From positions 841,001 to 905,000 of the forward strand of contig NZ_CP079203.1 of NCBI RefSeq assembly GCF_019297835.1: a stretch of 64,000 nucleotides of DNA, read 5' to 3'. The notes below the pieces were generated by a model that saw nothing but the letters and a program-made list of their open reading frames with translations, made no database searches and had not been told where the DNA came from. How positions within the stretch are numbered: the first letter of the stretch is position 1; each line of letters begins with the position of its first letter. Origin of the DNA: Sphingomonas sanguinis (lineage in GTDB: Bacteria > Pseudomonadota > Alphaproteobacteria > Sphingomonadales > Sphingomonadaceae). Below, in pieces: positions 37,482 through 46,978 of the stretch. The translations under genes were made by a program, and so were the position numbers.

Positions 37482-38708
37482 ATGAGCACCGCCACCTCGC
37501 CCCTCGCCCAGCCCTTCCCCGCTTTGCCCACGATCGACGGCGTGACGCTTCGCGTCGCCCGCGCGCAGTATAAGAAATGGGATCGCTGCGACCTGACCTT
37601 CGTGACGCTGCCCGAAGGGACGAGCGTGGCGGGTGTGCTGACCACCAGCAAATGTCCGTCGCCGGAGGTGGAATGGTGCCGCAAGGCGCTGGTCCTGGGT
37701 CAGGCCCGTGCGCTGGTCGTCAATGCGGGCAACTCCAACGCCTTTACCGGCCACCGCGGCCGCGCCGCCGTCGAGGCGATCGCCGCCCGCACCGCCGCCG
37801 CGATGGACTGCCAGCCCTCGGACGTGTTCGTCGCCTCGACCGGCGTGATCGGCGTGCCGCTGCCCATCGACAAGGCTGAGGCGGGCCTCGACGCCGCCTT
37901 CACCGCCGAGCCGTGCGGCTGGGAAGACGCCGCCGCGACGATCATGACCACCGACACCTTCGCCAAGGGCGCCACGACCACCGCCGTCGTCGATGGCCGC
38001 ACGGTGACGCTGGCCGGGATCATCAAGGGTTCGGGCATGATCGCACCGGACATGGCGACGATGCTGGGCTTCATCTTCACCGATGCCGCCGTCGCGCCCG
38101 AGTTCCTGCAACGCGCCCTCAGCGCCGCCAATGGCCGCAGCTTTTCGTGCATCACGGTCGACGGCGACACCTCGACCAGCGACACGGTGCTGGCCTTTGC
38201 GACGGGTAAGGCGGGCAATGCGCCGCTGACCGACGACGAGAGCGACGGGGCGGACGCGTTCCGCGCAGCGCTGGCCGATCTGTGCCACCAGCTCGCCTTG
38301 CTAGTCGTGCGCGACGGAGAGGGCGCAACCAAGCTGATCGAAATCCGCGTCGAGGGCGCGGAGAGCGACCGCTCGGCGCACCGCATCGCCATGTCGATCG
38401 CCAATTCGCCGCTGGTGAAGACCGCGATCGCGGGCGAGGACGCCAATTGGGGCCGCGTCGTCATGGCGGTCGGCAAGGCCGGCGAACCGGCCGAACGCGA
38501 CAAGCTATCGATCCGCTTCGGCGAAACGCTGGTCGCCAAGGACGGGCTGGCGGTCGAGGGCTATGACGAAGCGCCCGTCGCCGCGCACCTGAAGGGGCAG
38601 GAGATCGCGGTCGGCGTCGATCTGGGTCTGGGCGAAGGCGTCGCGACGGTTTGGACGTGCGACCTGACGCACGGCTATATCTCGATCAACGCCGATTATC
38701 GGAGCTGA
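37482..38708 (+). CDS. argJ: Bifunctional glutamate N-acetyltransferase / amino-acid acetyltransferase ArgJ
   Basis: The 408-residue proenzyme transfers acetyl from N-acetylornithine to glutamate in the cyclic arginine pathway and may also make N-acetylglutamate from acetyl-CoA. Autocleavage occurs before the nucleophile Thr193 in MATMLGF, preceded by GSGMIAPD. VVNAGNSNAFTG and GEDANWGRV are further family blocks. I chose the ATG at 37482; an in-frame extension upstream is antisense to the TonB-like gene. It is followed five bases later by the GST gene. Confidence 0.97.
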   Translation: MSTATSPLAQPFPALPTIDGVTLRVARAQYKKWDRCDLTFVTLPEGTSVAGVLTTSKCPSPEVEWCRKALVLGQARALVVNAGNSNAFTGHRGRAAVEAIAARTAAAMDCQPSDVFVASTGVIGVPLPIDKAEAGLDAAFTAEPCGWEDAAATIMTTDTFAKGATTTAVVDGRTVTLAGIIKGSGMIAPDMATMLGFIFTDAAVAPEFLQRALSAANGRSFSCITVDGDTSTSDTVLAFATGKAGNAPLTDDESDGADAFRAALADLCHQLALLVVRDGEGATKLIEIRVEGAESDRSAHRIAMSIANSPLVKTAIAGEDANWGRVVMAVGKAGEPAERDKLSIRFGETLVAKDGLAVEGYDEAPVAAHLKGQEIAVGVDLGLGEGVATVWTCDLTHGYISINADYRS

Positions 38709-38713
38709 GACGA

Positions 38714-39325
38714 ATGCTCACCATCTGGGGTCGGATCAACTCGCACAACGTCAAGAAGGTGGTCTGGCTGGCCGAGGAAATGAGGCTGGCCTATGACCGT
38801 CGCGATGTGGGTGGCCCGTTCGGCATGGACGAGGAGTATCGCACGCTCAACCCCAACGCGCTGATCCCGACGATCGAGGACGACGGGTTCGTGCTGTGGG
38901 AGTCGAACAGCATCCTGCGCTATCTGGCGGCCAATCACGGCGGCGAGGCTTTCTATCCCGCCGATCGCCACGCGCGGGCCTCGGTCGAGCGGTGGATGGA
39001 CTGGGGCTTCACCTGGGCCGATGCGATCCGGCCCATCTTCTTCCAGATGGTTCGCACCGAAGCTGGCAAGCGCGACACGGGCCTGATCGAGCGGAGCGTG
39101 GCGCGGGCGGCGGGACTTTCCGCGATCCTCGACGATGCGCTGGGCCGGCAGGAATGGCTGTCGGGCGATGCGTTCGGGATTGGGGATATTCCCGTGGCGG
39201 CCTATGCGAATACGTGGTTCCAGCTGCCGGTCGAGCGGCCTTCACGGCCTAATCTGGAGCGCTGGTATGCAGCGCTGCGGGAGCGTGCGCCATTCCGCGA
39301 CGTGGTGATGATCCCGCTCAGCTAG
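38714..39325 (+). CDS. Glutathione S-transferase family protein
   Basis: The 203-residue protein has an N-terminal thioredoxin-like GST domain (TIWGRINSHNVKKVVWLAEE, cis-Pro in NALIPTIEDDG, and the glutathione-contact WESNSILRYLA) and a helical C-terminal domain. SSN/SHN at the N-terminus resembles theta/beta-type bacterial GSTs. It is five bases behind argJ, so it is probably co-transcribed. The substrate is unknown. Full length for the family. Confidence 0.93.
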   Translation: MLTIWGRINSHNVKKVVWLAEEMRLAYDRRDVGGPFGMDEEYRTLNPNALIPTIEDDGFVLWESNSILRYLAANHGGEAFYPADRHARASVERWMDWGFTWADAIRPIFFQMVRTEAGKRDTGLIERSVARAAGLSAILDDALGRQEWLSGDAFGIGDIPVAAYANTWFQLPVERPSRPNLERWYAALRERAPFRDVVMIPLS

Positions 39326-39340
39326 GCCGCGAAGGGCCGC

Positions 39341-39469
39341 TCATCGCCAAAGGGCTGCCAGTTGGTGGAACAGCTCGCGCCAGAACAATCCGCACAGCCA
39401 GCCGGCGGCGGCGCCACACATCAGCAGCCTGACCTTACCCTCACCGCGATAAAGCTCCTCGTCTTCCAC
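39341..39469 (-). CDS. Possible small membrane protein (42 residues)
   Basis: A frame starting at GTG (39469), with GGAG eight bases upstream, encodes a short acidic N-terminus (EDEELYRGEGK) followed by a hydrophobic Cys/Trp/Ala-rich helix (LLMCGAAAGWLCGLFWRELF). An earlier in-frame GTG at 39481 would add four residues. It converges with the GST gene and is divergent from the XRE regulator, next to an AT-rich palindrome. Support is limited to the start signal and plausible single-helix protein. Confidence 0.42.
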   Translation of the reverse strand: MEDEELYRGEGKVRLLMCGAAAGWLCGLFWRELFHQLAALWR

Positions 39470-39485
39470 CGACCGCTCCACCAAA

Positions 39486-39502
39486 TATACAAAAATTGTA
39501 TA
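39486..39502. promoter_or_regulatory. Perfect AT-rich inverted repeat, probable XRE operator
   Basis: TATACAA (39486-39492) and TTGTATA (39496-39502) are exact reverse complements around AAA. It lies 59 bases before the XRE regulator start and just upstream of the divergent possible small membrane protein, so it could control both. Binding is inferred. Confidence 0.58.
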
Positions 39503-39560
39503 AATGCATTTCCGCGATATGTGAAGCGCTTAAGCTGAATCAGCTAAGGCCCGCTACTCG

Positions 39561-39839
39561 TTGGACAAATATGTATCCCACGCGCTGGGAAAGCGGCTGT
39601 CCGGCTTTTTGGCGATGGTTCGAAAGGACGCGGGGCTTACCCAAGCCGAGTTGGCGCAACGTCTTTCGCGCCCGCAGCCGATGATTTCGCACATCGAAAG
39701 AGGCGAACGCCGCGTCGATATGCTAGAGTTTTGCGAAATCGCCTGGGCGATGGGACTTAACCCCGAGGACCTGTTCGCCCGCTTCTCGTTGGAAGTTTTG
39801 AAGCCCGAAGGATTGGATCGCTACGCCGACCGAAAATGA
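39561..39839 (+). CDS. Small XRE-family helix-turn-helix regulator
   Basis: The 92-residue protein is one HTH_3 domain: LSGFLAMVRKDAGLTQAELAQRLSRPQPMISHIERGERRVDMLEFCEIAWAMGL (about residues 13-66), with the Q-S-x-I-S-x-I-E-x-G type turn. The start is TTG; no strong ribosome-binding site is visible. The local sequence is less GC-rich than its surroundings, and a perfect 17-bp palindrome lies 59 bases upstream. No partner toxin or restriction gene is adjacent. Target genes are unknown. Confidence 0.82.
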   Translation: MDKYVSHALGKRLSGFLAMVRKDAGLTQAELAQRLSRPQPMISHIERGERRVDMLEFCEIAWAMGLNPEDLFARFSLEVLKPEGLDRYADRK

Positions 39840-39887
39840 CGGTTCTGGGCGACTAGGGATGCCCCCCGTCGAGCAGGTCTGCTCTCA

Positions 39888-39920
39888 ATAAAATGGCCCC
39901 TCCGCCACTACGGAGGGGCC
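39888..39920 (-). terminator. Rho-independent terminator of trxA
   Basis: On the minus strand GGCCCCTCCG and CGGAGGGGCC form a 10-bp stem (loop TAGTGG), followed by ATTTTATTG. It lies 16 bases past the trxA stop codon. Confidence 0.8.
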
Positions 39921-39936
39921 CCTCGGGCAGTAAGTC

Positions 39937-40257
39937 TTACAGCGCGCCTTCCAGCCACGCCTTGATCCGGCCCTTCGGCTCCGCGCCGACCTTGGTCGCA
40001 GCGGCGGCACCGCCCTTGAACAGGATCATCGTCGGGATGCCGCGCACGCCGTAACGGCCGGGCGCGTCGGGATTGTCGTCGATGTTCAGCTTGGCGATCG
40101 TCACCTGCTCGCCCAATTCCTCCGACAGCTCTTCCAGCGACGGGCCGATCATCTTGCACGGTCCGCACCACTCGGCCCAGAAATCGACCAGCACCGGCTT
40201 GTCGGAGTTCAGGACGTCCGCTTCGAAGCTGGCGTCGGTGATCTGCTTGGTTGCCAT
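39937..40257 (-). CDS. trxA: Thioredoxin
   Basis: The 106-residue protein has the redox motif WCGPC (Cys31, Cys34), the Asp in VDFWA and the cis-Pro loop GIPTM. It reduces disulfides in the cytoplasm with NADPH via thioredoxin reductase. The start at 40257 has AAGGAG 10 bases upstream; a longer frame is not needed. It lies 52 bases downstream of addA on the same strand, a common alphaproteobacterial order, and is followed by a terminator. Confidence 0.98.
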   Translation of the reverse strand: MATKQITDASFEADVLNSDKPVLVDFWAEWCGPCKMIGPSLEELSEELGEQVTIAKLNIDDNPDAPGRYGVRGIPTMILFKGGAAAATKVGAEPKGRIKAWLEGAL

Positions 40258-40309
40258 AGTCTCAATACTCCTTGGATTGTCATCCATCTAGGACGCGCAG
40301 GTCGGTCGC

Positions 40310-43300
40310 TCAACCACCGAGCGCCAAGCTTTGCTCCCGGTCGCGATAGCCGGGCTTGTGCGCGGCGAGCAGCGCGTCGGGCACGGTGATGAGGCGCGGC
40401 CCCGCCGTATAGAGCAGCGCGACCGACACCCGGCGCCCCGGAAAGATTACCTCCAGCGCGGCGGCATAGCCCGCCATCTGCGCCAGATGGAAGGCGGGCA
40501 CATCGTCGATACCGCCCGGCGCACGGCGTCCGGTCTTGTAGTCGATCAGCCGAATCTCGTCGGCGCCGATCAGCAGCCGGTCGACCCGCCCCGACACGAC
40601 CAACCCGTTCGCCAAGGTCGCCGCGATCGGGGCCTCCGCCAGCGATCCGGGACCGAAGAGCGGCGCATAGGCCGGATCGTCCAGGATCGCGAAGACCGCT
40701 TGGCTCACATCGGCGCGCAAGGCCGCATCCTCGACGCCCGCCGCCTGGGTCAACCAACGCTCGGCTGCGCCCCGCCGCTGCTCGGGGGCGACCGGCGGCA
40801 GGCGTTCGAGCAGGCAGTGGATCAACCGCCCCCGCTCCGCCGCTGCACGCATCGCAGGGCTCGGGGGCGGATCGGCGACCATGTCCTCGCCCAGCTGCGA
40901 CGGCGCGAGTGGACGTGGAGGGCGCGACTCCTGCGGCGCGGGCGAATGAACCCAATCGGGCAGCGCCACGTCTTCGCGTTGAACAGCGACGGCCGCACCG
41001 GCTCGCACCGCGACTGGCTCCTGCGGCACACGGCCCAGGAACGTCCGCGACTGGCCGTCGCCCGGCTCGACCTCCGCCACGCCGAGCGCCGTCATCGCGC
41101 GTGCGCAGGCGGCGTACCAGCTATGCATCGGCGGCACACCCGCCGCCCGCTTGCCCAGCGCCCCCGTGACGACCAGCTGCTCCTCCGCACGCGTCGCCGC
41201 GACGTAGAAGAGCCGCCAATGCTCGGCCAGTTCGCGCGCGGCGATCTCGGCGGCCACCGCATCGAGCGGCCCTCCCCGTTCCTCGGCGCGCGGGGGAAAG
41301 ACCGGGATCGGCTGCGCCCCCGGCTCGGGCGTCCAGCGCAGGATCGAGCGTGGCGAAGCCGTCGGATCGGCGGTCGCATCGGCCAGGATGACCAGCGGCG
41401 CCTGCAACCCCTTGGACCCATGCGCGGTCATCACCCGTACCGCATCCAGCGGCGCGGAGGGATCGCGCACGATCTCGACATCGCCACGATCGAACCAGTC
41501 GAGGAAACGCTGCAGCGAGGGCGTAGTCGTGCTCTCGAAGGTGAGCGCGGCGTTGAGCAATTCCTCGATCGGATCGCGCGCCTCGGTGCCCAACCGCCGG
41601 ATCAGCTTGCGCCGACCGTCGAGCGGCCCAGATAGCAACTCCTCAAGGAACTGGTACGGCGTCGACACGTCCGCACGCGCCAGCATCTGGCGGAGCGGAG
41701 CAAGATCGTCGACGGGCAAGGTCCGCGTCAGATGCGCCCAGAGCGATCCGCGCTCGCGGTGGCCCGCCGCCATCAACCGCTCCTGCGACCAGCCGATCAG
41801 CGGCGATACCAGCAACGATGCCAGCGACAGGTCATCCTCGGGCTGAAGCGCGAACCGCACCGTCGCGAGCAAATCCTGCACCGCCAGCGGCGCGTTGAGC
41901 CGCAGCCGGTCGACGCCCGCCACCGGCACCCCCTCGGCATAGAGCCGCGCGACGATCAGCGAGGCGAGGTCGCCGCGCCGCTTAACCAGGATCATGATGT
42001 CCTGCGGCTCGAGCCTTCGCCCCTTGCTCTCCAGCATGACGCCGTCGTCGAGCCAGCGACGGACGGCGCGAGCGATGTCGGTCGCGACCTTGCGCACCGC
42101 GTCGTCGATCCAGCCTTCCTCATCCTCGTCGCTGCCGCCCGCCACGACCGGCGGCCAGAGCGTGACGCGGCCTGGGCCTTTCACTTCGCTAGCGTGGCGT
42201 TCGACCTCACCCGCCATGCCCATGCCGGGTTCACCCAGCGCCTCGATCGCGGCGTCGACGAACTCCAGGATCGGCGTGGTCGAGCGGAAGCTATGGGTCA
42301 GCGACAGCTGGTTGAACGGCAGGCCGCGTTCCTCAGGCGGCCATTCGTCATCGCCTGCGACTTCCTCGGCGCGGCGGGAAAAGTGCAGCTCGGCCGCCTG
42401 GAAGTTGATCGGATCGGTGCCCTGAAAGCCGAAGATCGCCTGTTTGTGATCGCCGACCGTGAACAGTGTCCGCGTTGACGGCGCATAGAGCCCGCGCCCG
42501 ACAAAGAACTCGTCCGCCAGCGCGCGGACGATCCGCCATTGATGCGCGTTGGTGTCCTGCGCCTCATCGATCAGGACATGCTCGGTCACCTGGTCGAGCT
42601 TGTAGCGGACCCATTCGCCGATGCCGGGTCGTTCCAGAAGCTCGACGGTGGTGCGGATCAGGTCGTCGAAATCGACCGCCCCGATGGCACGCTTCGACAA
42701 GGTATAGGCGCGGGCATAATCGCGCCCGACCGTCAGCGCATCGGCGAGCAGATCGGCATGACGCGCCCGCGCGGCGAGACCCAGCAGATGGCGGCACGCC
42801 TCGCCCAGTTCGCGGGCCATGTCCTCATAATCGGGGTCTGCGTCGGTCAGCTTCTTGGACGCCTTGCGCGGTTCGCCCTTGGCGGTGAAGACCGTGCCCA
42901 TCAGCTCTTCGAGCAGCATCACCCGTCCGGCCCGATCGGTGCCGATCCAGCGTTCGAGCGTCGCCGCCGCCTTGTCGCCGGTCGCTGTGCCCCAGGCGCG
43001 GTTTGCGCCCGCCAGCCGGACGACGGCGTCCTCATCGATCTCGTCGACACCCTCGGCGATCGCCTCGTCGATGTCACCCGATGGCAGGTCGAGCGCGCGG
43101 CGGAGCCAGGGCTGGATGCCGGTGGGCAATGCCTCCAGCGCGCCGGGCGCGCGAGCGCAGGCGGCGAGAAACGACTCCGCCCCGCCCTCGCCCAGCCGCA
43201 GCGACAGCGCGCCGACCGTCTCGACCGGGCCGACCCAGCCTTCTCGTTCGGCGGTTTCCAGCATCCGCGCCAGCGCCTCGCGCGCCAGTACCGCCTCTTC

Positions 43301-43765
43301 GCGCGCTTCCAGCGGGCGGAAGCCGGGGGCAAGCCCCGCCTCGACCGGGAAGGCCGCGAGCAATCCCTGGCAAAAGCCATGTATGGTCTGGATGCGCAGC
43401 CCCCCACCCGGCGCGTCGAGCACGCGGGCGAATAAGGTCCGCGCTCGGTCGCGCAAGTCCGGCGTCGGCGTTTCGCCCAGTGCCTTCAGGTCGCGGAACA
43501 GCTCGGTCTCGGGCATCCGCACCCAGGCGGCAAGGCGGCCATTGATCCGCTGCGCCATTTCGGCGGCGCCCGCCTTGGTGAAGGTCAGGCACAATATCGC
43601 CTCGGGCGCGACGCCGCGCAGCAGCAGGCGGAACACGCGCGCGGCGAGCACCTGCGTCTTGCCTGTGCCCGCCGAGGCGGAGAGCCAGACATGCGCGGCG
43701 GGGTCGCTGGCGGCGGCCTGATCGCCCTTCAGCGGGGGCAGGTTGGCCATGGGGCGGGCGCTCAT
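40310..43765 (-). CDS. addA: Double-strand break repair helicase-nuclease AddA
   Basis: The 1151-residue UvrD-like protein is one half of the AddAB end-resection machine (RecBCD equivalent). Walker A SASAGTGKTQVLAARV is at about 29-44. VDFDDLIRTTVELL, IDEAQDTNAHQW, the VTVGDHKQ-like and TAHGSKGLQAPLVIL helicase motifs follow. A C-terminal PD-(D/E)XK nuclease (VSGRVDRLLIGADEIRLIDYKTG) closes the protein. It lies downstream of addB but separated by 258 bases of inverted repeats. Confidence 0.97.
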   Translation of the reverse strand: MSARPMANLPPLKGDQAAASDPAAHVWLSASAGTGKTQVLAARVFRLLLRGVAPEAILCLTFTKAGAAEMAQRINGRLAAWVRMPETELFRDLKALGETPTPDLRDRARTLFARVLDAPGGGLRIQTIHGFCQGLLAAFPVEAGLAPGFRPLEAREEAVLAREALARMLETAEREGWVGPVETVGALSLRLGEGGAESFLAACARAPGALEALPTGIQPWLRRALDLPSGDIDEAIAEGVDEIDEDAVVRLAGANRAWGTATGDKAAATLERWIGTDRAGRVMLLEELMGTVFTAKGEPRKASKKLTDADPDYEDMARELGEACRHLLGLAARARHADLLADALTVGRDYARAYTLSKRAIGAVDFDDLIRTTVELLERPGIGEWVRYKLDQVTEHVLIDEAQDTNAHQWRIVRALADEFFVGRGLYAPSTRTLFTVGDHKQAIFGFQGTDPINFQAAELHFSRRAEEVAGDDEWPPEERGLPFNQLSLTHSFRSTTPILEFVDAAIEALGEPGMGMAGEVERHASEVKGPGRVTLWPPVVAGGSDEDEEGWIDDAVRKVATDIARAVRRWLDDGVMLESKGRRLEPQDIMILVKRRGDLASLIVARLYAEGVPVAGVDRLRLNAPLAVQDLLATVRFALQPEDDLSLASLLVSPLIGWSQERLMAAGHRERGSLWAHLTRTLPVDDLAPLRQMLARADVSTPYQFLEELLSGPLDGRRKLIRRLGTEARDPIEELLNAALTFESTTTPSLQRFLDWFDRGDVEIVRDPSAPLDAVRVMTAHGSKGLQAPLVILADATADPTASPRSILRWTPEPGAQPIPVFPPRAEERGGPLDAVAAEIAARELAEHWRLFYVAATRAEEQLVVTGALGKRAAGVPPMHSWYAACARAMTALGVAEVEPGDGQSRTFLGRVPQEPVAVRAGAAVAVQREDVALPDWVHSPAPQESRPPRPLAPSQLGEDMVADPPPSPAMRAAAERGRLIHCLLERLPPVAPEQRRGAAERWLTQAAGVEDAALRADVSQAVFAILDDPAYAPLFGPGSLAEAPIAATLANGLVVSGRVDRLLIGADEIRLIDYKTGRRAPGGIDDVPAFHLAQMAGYAAALEVIFPGRRVSVALLYTAGPRLITVPDALLAAHKPGYRDREQSLALGG

Positions 43766-43798
43766 GTGGCTTGCTCCGGGCGGCCGTCATCGCGTGCG

Positions 43799-44006
43799 CT
43801 TCGACTACGCTCAGCGTGAACGGGGATTGGGAGGAGAAACGATCCCCACACGTCGTTCAGCCTGAGTGCAGTCGAAGGCCACGCCCCGCCCTCGCCCAAA
43901 ACGACGGTCATCCCGTGCACTTCGACTTCGCTCAGTGCGAACGGACGTGGGGATCGATCGGCATCGTACCCCCCGCCCCGTTCAGCCTGAGCGTAGCCGA
44001 AGGCCA
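43799..44006. repeat. Cluster of four family A repeats between addB and addA
   Basis: Four copies in alternating orientation lie at 43799-43823 (reverse), 43855-43882 (forward), 43919-43943 (reverse) and 43980-44006 (forward). Adjacent copies are complementary and could form large hairpins in the addB-addA transcript. The rest of the 258-base gap holds no gene. Confidence 0.75.
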
Positions 44007-44023
44007 CGCTCCACCCTAACCGA

Positions 44024-46978
44024 TTACCGATCACGGCCATACCATTCATCCCGCCGCATCAGCTGGTCATATTCCGCATAGGGTGCATATTCGGGCACCA
44101 GCTTGGCCGTAAACGGCGCATCGCCCGTCAGCCACTGCCCCGCCGCGTCGGCAAAATTCGCCGCAGCGATGGAGACGAACTCGTCCGTCCGGATGCGCTC
44201 GCGTTTGCCATCGGGATCGACCGGCATCGCGACATAGCCAAGACCATCACGGTTGCGCCCTAGCGACCAATATTCGAACCCACCCGCGCGGCCCGCAATG
44301 CCTTCGAAACCACCCCGCTCGGCAATCAAGCCGAGCAGGCCGAGCTGTAAGCTGAACCCCTCGCGCACCGCCGCCGTGGAGGGCGGCTTGCCGGTCTTGT
44401 AGTCGATCACTACCAGCGATCCGTCTGCCGCCTTGTCGATCCGATCAAACCTCCCGGTCAGCGTGACACCCGCCAGCTTGACCTCGCCCTTGCCTTCGGC
44501 GCTCAAGACGTGGCGGCCTTCGTCAGCATTTGCAGCGACTTTAGTCGCGATCCAGTCGATCGCCTCGATCAGGCGCGGCTGCCAGAGTGCCCGCATCATC
44601 GGATGGGTCCGCTGATCGCGCAGCATCGCGAGCGCGCGGGGACGCAGTGCCTCCACGTCGCAGCGGTCCTCCTTCCACCACATTTCCAGAATGTCGTGGA
44701 CGGCGGTGCCGCGCCACGCCGCGCTGGGATCGGCATCGACCGGATCGAGCGGCGACAGGCGCAGCACGCGGCGCGCGTAGAAGGCGTAGGGGTCGGCCTT
44801 CAGCCGGTCGACTTCCGTCACCGAGATGGTGGTGGGGCGCAGCGCGGCGGGCGGCTTGGGTGCGGGGCGATCAACGGGGGCGTAGTCCTCTGGGCGATCC
44901 AGCTCAATCGCCCAGCGCGCAAGGTTCGGATGCGCCTCGAACCGCTCGCCCGCCATCGCCTGCAAACGCAGCCAGAAGCGCGACGCCAGGGTGGGCCCGC
45001 TCGCATCGCGACGCGCGCGGGTCAGGATCGCGCGGGGTGCCCCCATCGCCTGTGCCAGATCATGCGCGGCGATGCCGATCCGCTGCTCCAGCCCGACCAG
45101 TCCCAGAAGCGAGCGGATACGCGGCGCCAGCCAAGGGTCCGGCGCAGGCCGCCCCGGCCAGACACCCTCGTTCAGGCCGCCCGCGATCATCAGGTCGGCG
45201 GTCTGGAGACGCGCCTCGATCGGGCCATAGATGGCGAGGCGGGGATGCTGCCCCTCGCGCGGGATGGCGCGCACCGCGATCTCGTCGAACAGGCTGCGGA
45301 GCAGGCCCGGCAGCTCGGCGGGATCAACGCGCGCGGGGCCGTGATCGGCTTCCTCTTCATACCCCGCCAGGAACTCCGCCGCGGCACGTCCCGCCGGGCC
45401 GGTCCACAGCGCATCGCCGCACAAGGTCTGGCCGCATTCGCGCAGACAGGCGAGCAGGCTGCGCAGCCCCTGCGGTCCGTCGCCGAAGGTCCGCCCGACG
45501 GCCTTCAGCATCGGCGCGGCCTTGGTCCAGAAGGCCGAAGCGGTCGGCTTGTCGGCCACATGCGCGGCGATGCCATCCAGCCCCGGCGCGGGACGCGGGC
45601 CGCGCAACGCCTTGTCGAGCGCACGCACGCCGTCGAGCCATTCGACCCGTTCCATCTCGCCGCGAATCAGCGGATGCTTGAGCAGCGCCAGCAGCGGCAG
45701 CGGCGCGAAATGTTGCGCCGCCGCTTCGGCGAGTTGCAGCAGAAAGGTGCCCGGCAACAGGATCGACAAGGGTCGTCCCGCCGTATCGTCGATCAGGATG
45801 TTCCAGCGTCGACAATGCGCCGCCACCCGCCGCGCCAGCGCGCGGTCGGAAGTGACGAGCGCGGCGGTACGGCCCGGCTCCTCGACCGCCTCCCGCAGCG
45901 CCAGCGCGATCGCCTGCGCCTCTTCGGCGGGGGTGGCGAGTTCGATGGTGGAGACGCCCGACAGCCGCCGGTCCTCGGCGGGCAGGTCGGTCCATTTGCC
46001 GGTGAAGTCGGCCGGGGCCATGGCATTGGCTATAGCGCGCCCGCGCACCGGACCCGCGTCATAGTCGCCGCCGCCCCGCCACACCGTCACCTCGCCCCGC
46101 CCCACGCCCATCCGGTCGAGCAGAAGCTTCAACGCATATTGCGGATGCGTCTCTATCGAACGGCGGGTGCGCCCGGTGTCGGGATCGGGCTTGTGCGGCC
46201 CCAGCGCATCCCATTCTTCGTCGGGCATGGTCAGGTCCAGCCCGGCGAACACCACCGAGCCGCCCGGCATCTCCGACACGCAGCGCAGCAGCCGCGCGAC
46301 GGCAGGCGCCGTATCGGTGACGCCCGCCGCACAGACAAACCCCGCGGGCTGTGCCTCACGCCAGCGCGCGGCCACCCGGTCGAGCAACAGGGTGCGCCGC
46401 CGCGCCGCATCGATCCGTCCCATCCGCTCCAGCACGGCGGGCCAGCGGTCGAGCACCACCGAGAATGTCGCCAGCGCCGACTGCCAATGCTCGGTCAGCT
46501 CAGGGCCCAGGTCGAGCGCGGCGAGTTCGGCCGGATCGACCTCTTCGACCAGCATCTGGTCCAGCGTGCGGGCAAGGTCGCCCGCCAGTCGCACCGCCTC
46601 GGCTGCGGTCACCGGCTGGCCCGCGCGCTGCCGCTCCTGCTCGACCAGCCGCGCCAGGATCATCCGGCGCGCGGAGGGTGCGATGGCGGGCGGCGGCGGG
46701 GCGTCGGCATCCGCCGGGTCGAGCGCGGAGCCGGCCGCCTCACCCAGTTCAGGATCGCCCAGCGCGACCATGCGCGGCAGGATCAGGCCCCCGCCGCTCG
46801 CGCGGACGAACGCCTCGGTCACCGCGCGGACGCCGCGATTGGTCGGCAGCAGGATCATGCCCTGCGCCAGCGTCAGCGGATCGCCACCGCTGCGCCGCAT
46901 CAGCCCGGCGACCAGCGCATCGGCAAAACCACGATGCGCCGGAATGGTGTGCAGCCTCGGGCGGCGTGGCTCACCCAT
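44024..46978 (-). CDS. addB: Double-strand break repair protein AddB (alphaproteobacterial type)
   Basis: The 984-residue partner of AddA lacks clear helicase motifs, as expected for alphaproteobacterial AddB, and contributes chi recognition and a second nuclease. GLILPRMVALGDPEL near residue 68 and the middle LILGGLNEGVWP-type block (MIAGGLNEGVWPGRPAPDPWL) are family-typical. A C-terminal PD-(D/E)XK nuclease includes GRFDRIDKAADGSLVVIDYKTG. Its start overlaps murU by eight bases, making it part of the upstream operon. Confidence 0.96.
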   Translation of the reverse strand: MGEPRRPRLHTIPAHRGFADALVAGLMRRSGGDPLTLAQGMILLPTNRGVRAVTEAFVRASGGGLILPRMVALGDPELGEAAGSALDPADADAPPPPAIAPSARRMILARLVEQERQRAGQPVTAAEAVRLAGDLARTLDQMLVEEVDPAELAALDLGPELTEHWQSALATFSVVLDRWPAVLERMGRIDAARRRTLLLDRVAARWREAQPAGFVCAAGVTDTAPAVARLLRCVSEMPGGSVVFAGLDLTMPDEEWDALGPHKPDPDTGRTRRSIETHPQYALKLLLDRMGVGRGEVTVWRGGGDYDAGPVRGRAIANAMAPADFTGKWTDLPAEDRRLSGVSTIELATPAEEAQAIALALREAVEEPGRTAALVTSDRALARRVAAHCRRWNILIDDTAGRPLSILLPGTFLLQLAEAAAQHFAPLPLLALLKHPLIRGEMERVEWLDGVRALDKALRGPRPAPGLDGIAAHVADKPTASAFWTKAAPMLKAVGRTFGDGPQGLRSLLACLRECGQTLCGDALWTGPAGRAAAEFLAGYEEEADHGPARVDPAELPGLLRSLFDEIAVRAIPREGQHPRLAIYGPIEARLQTADLMIAGGLNEGVWPGRPAPDPWLAPRIRSLLGLVGLEQRIGIAAHDLAQAMGAPRAILTRARRDASGPTLASRFWLRLQAMAGERFEAHPNLARWAIELDRPEDYAPVDRPAPKPPAALRPTTISVTEVDRLKADPYAFYARRVLRLSPLDPVDADPSAAWRGTAVHDILEMWWKEDRCDVEALRPRALAMLRDQRTHPMMRALWQPRLIEAIDWIATKVAANADEGRHVLSAEGKGEVKLAGVTLTGRFDRIDKAADGSLVVIDYKTGKPPSTAAVREGFSLQLGLLGLIAERGGFEGIAGRAGGFEYWSLGRNRDGLGYVAMPVDPDGKRERIRTDEFVSIAAANFADAAGQWLTGDAPFTAKLVPEYAPYAEYDQLMRRDEWYGRDR

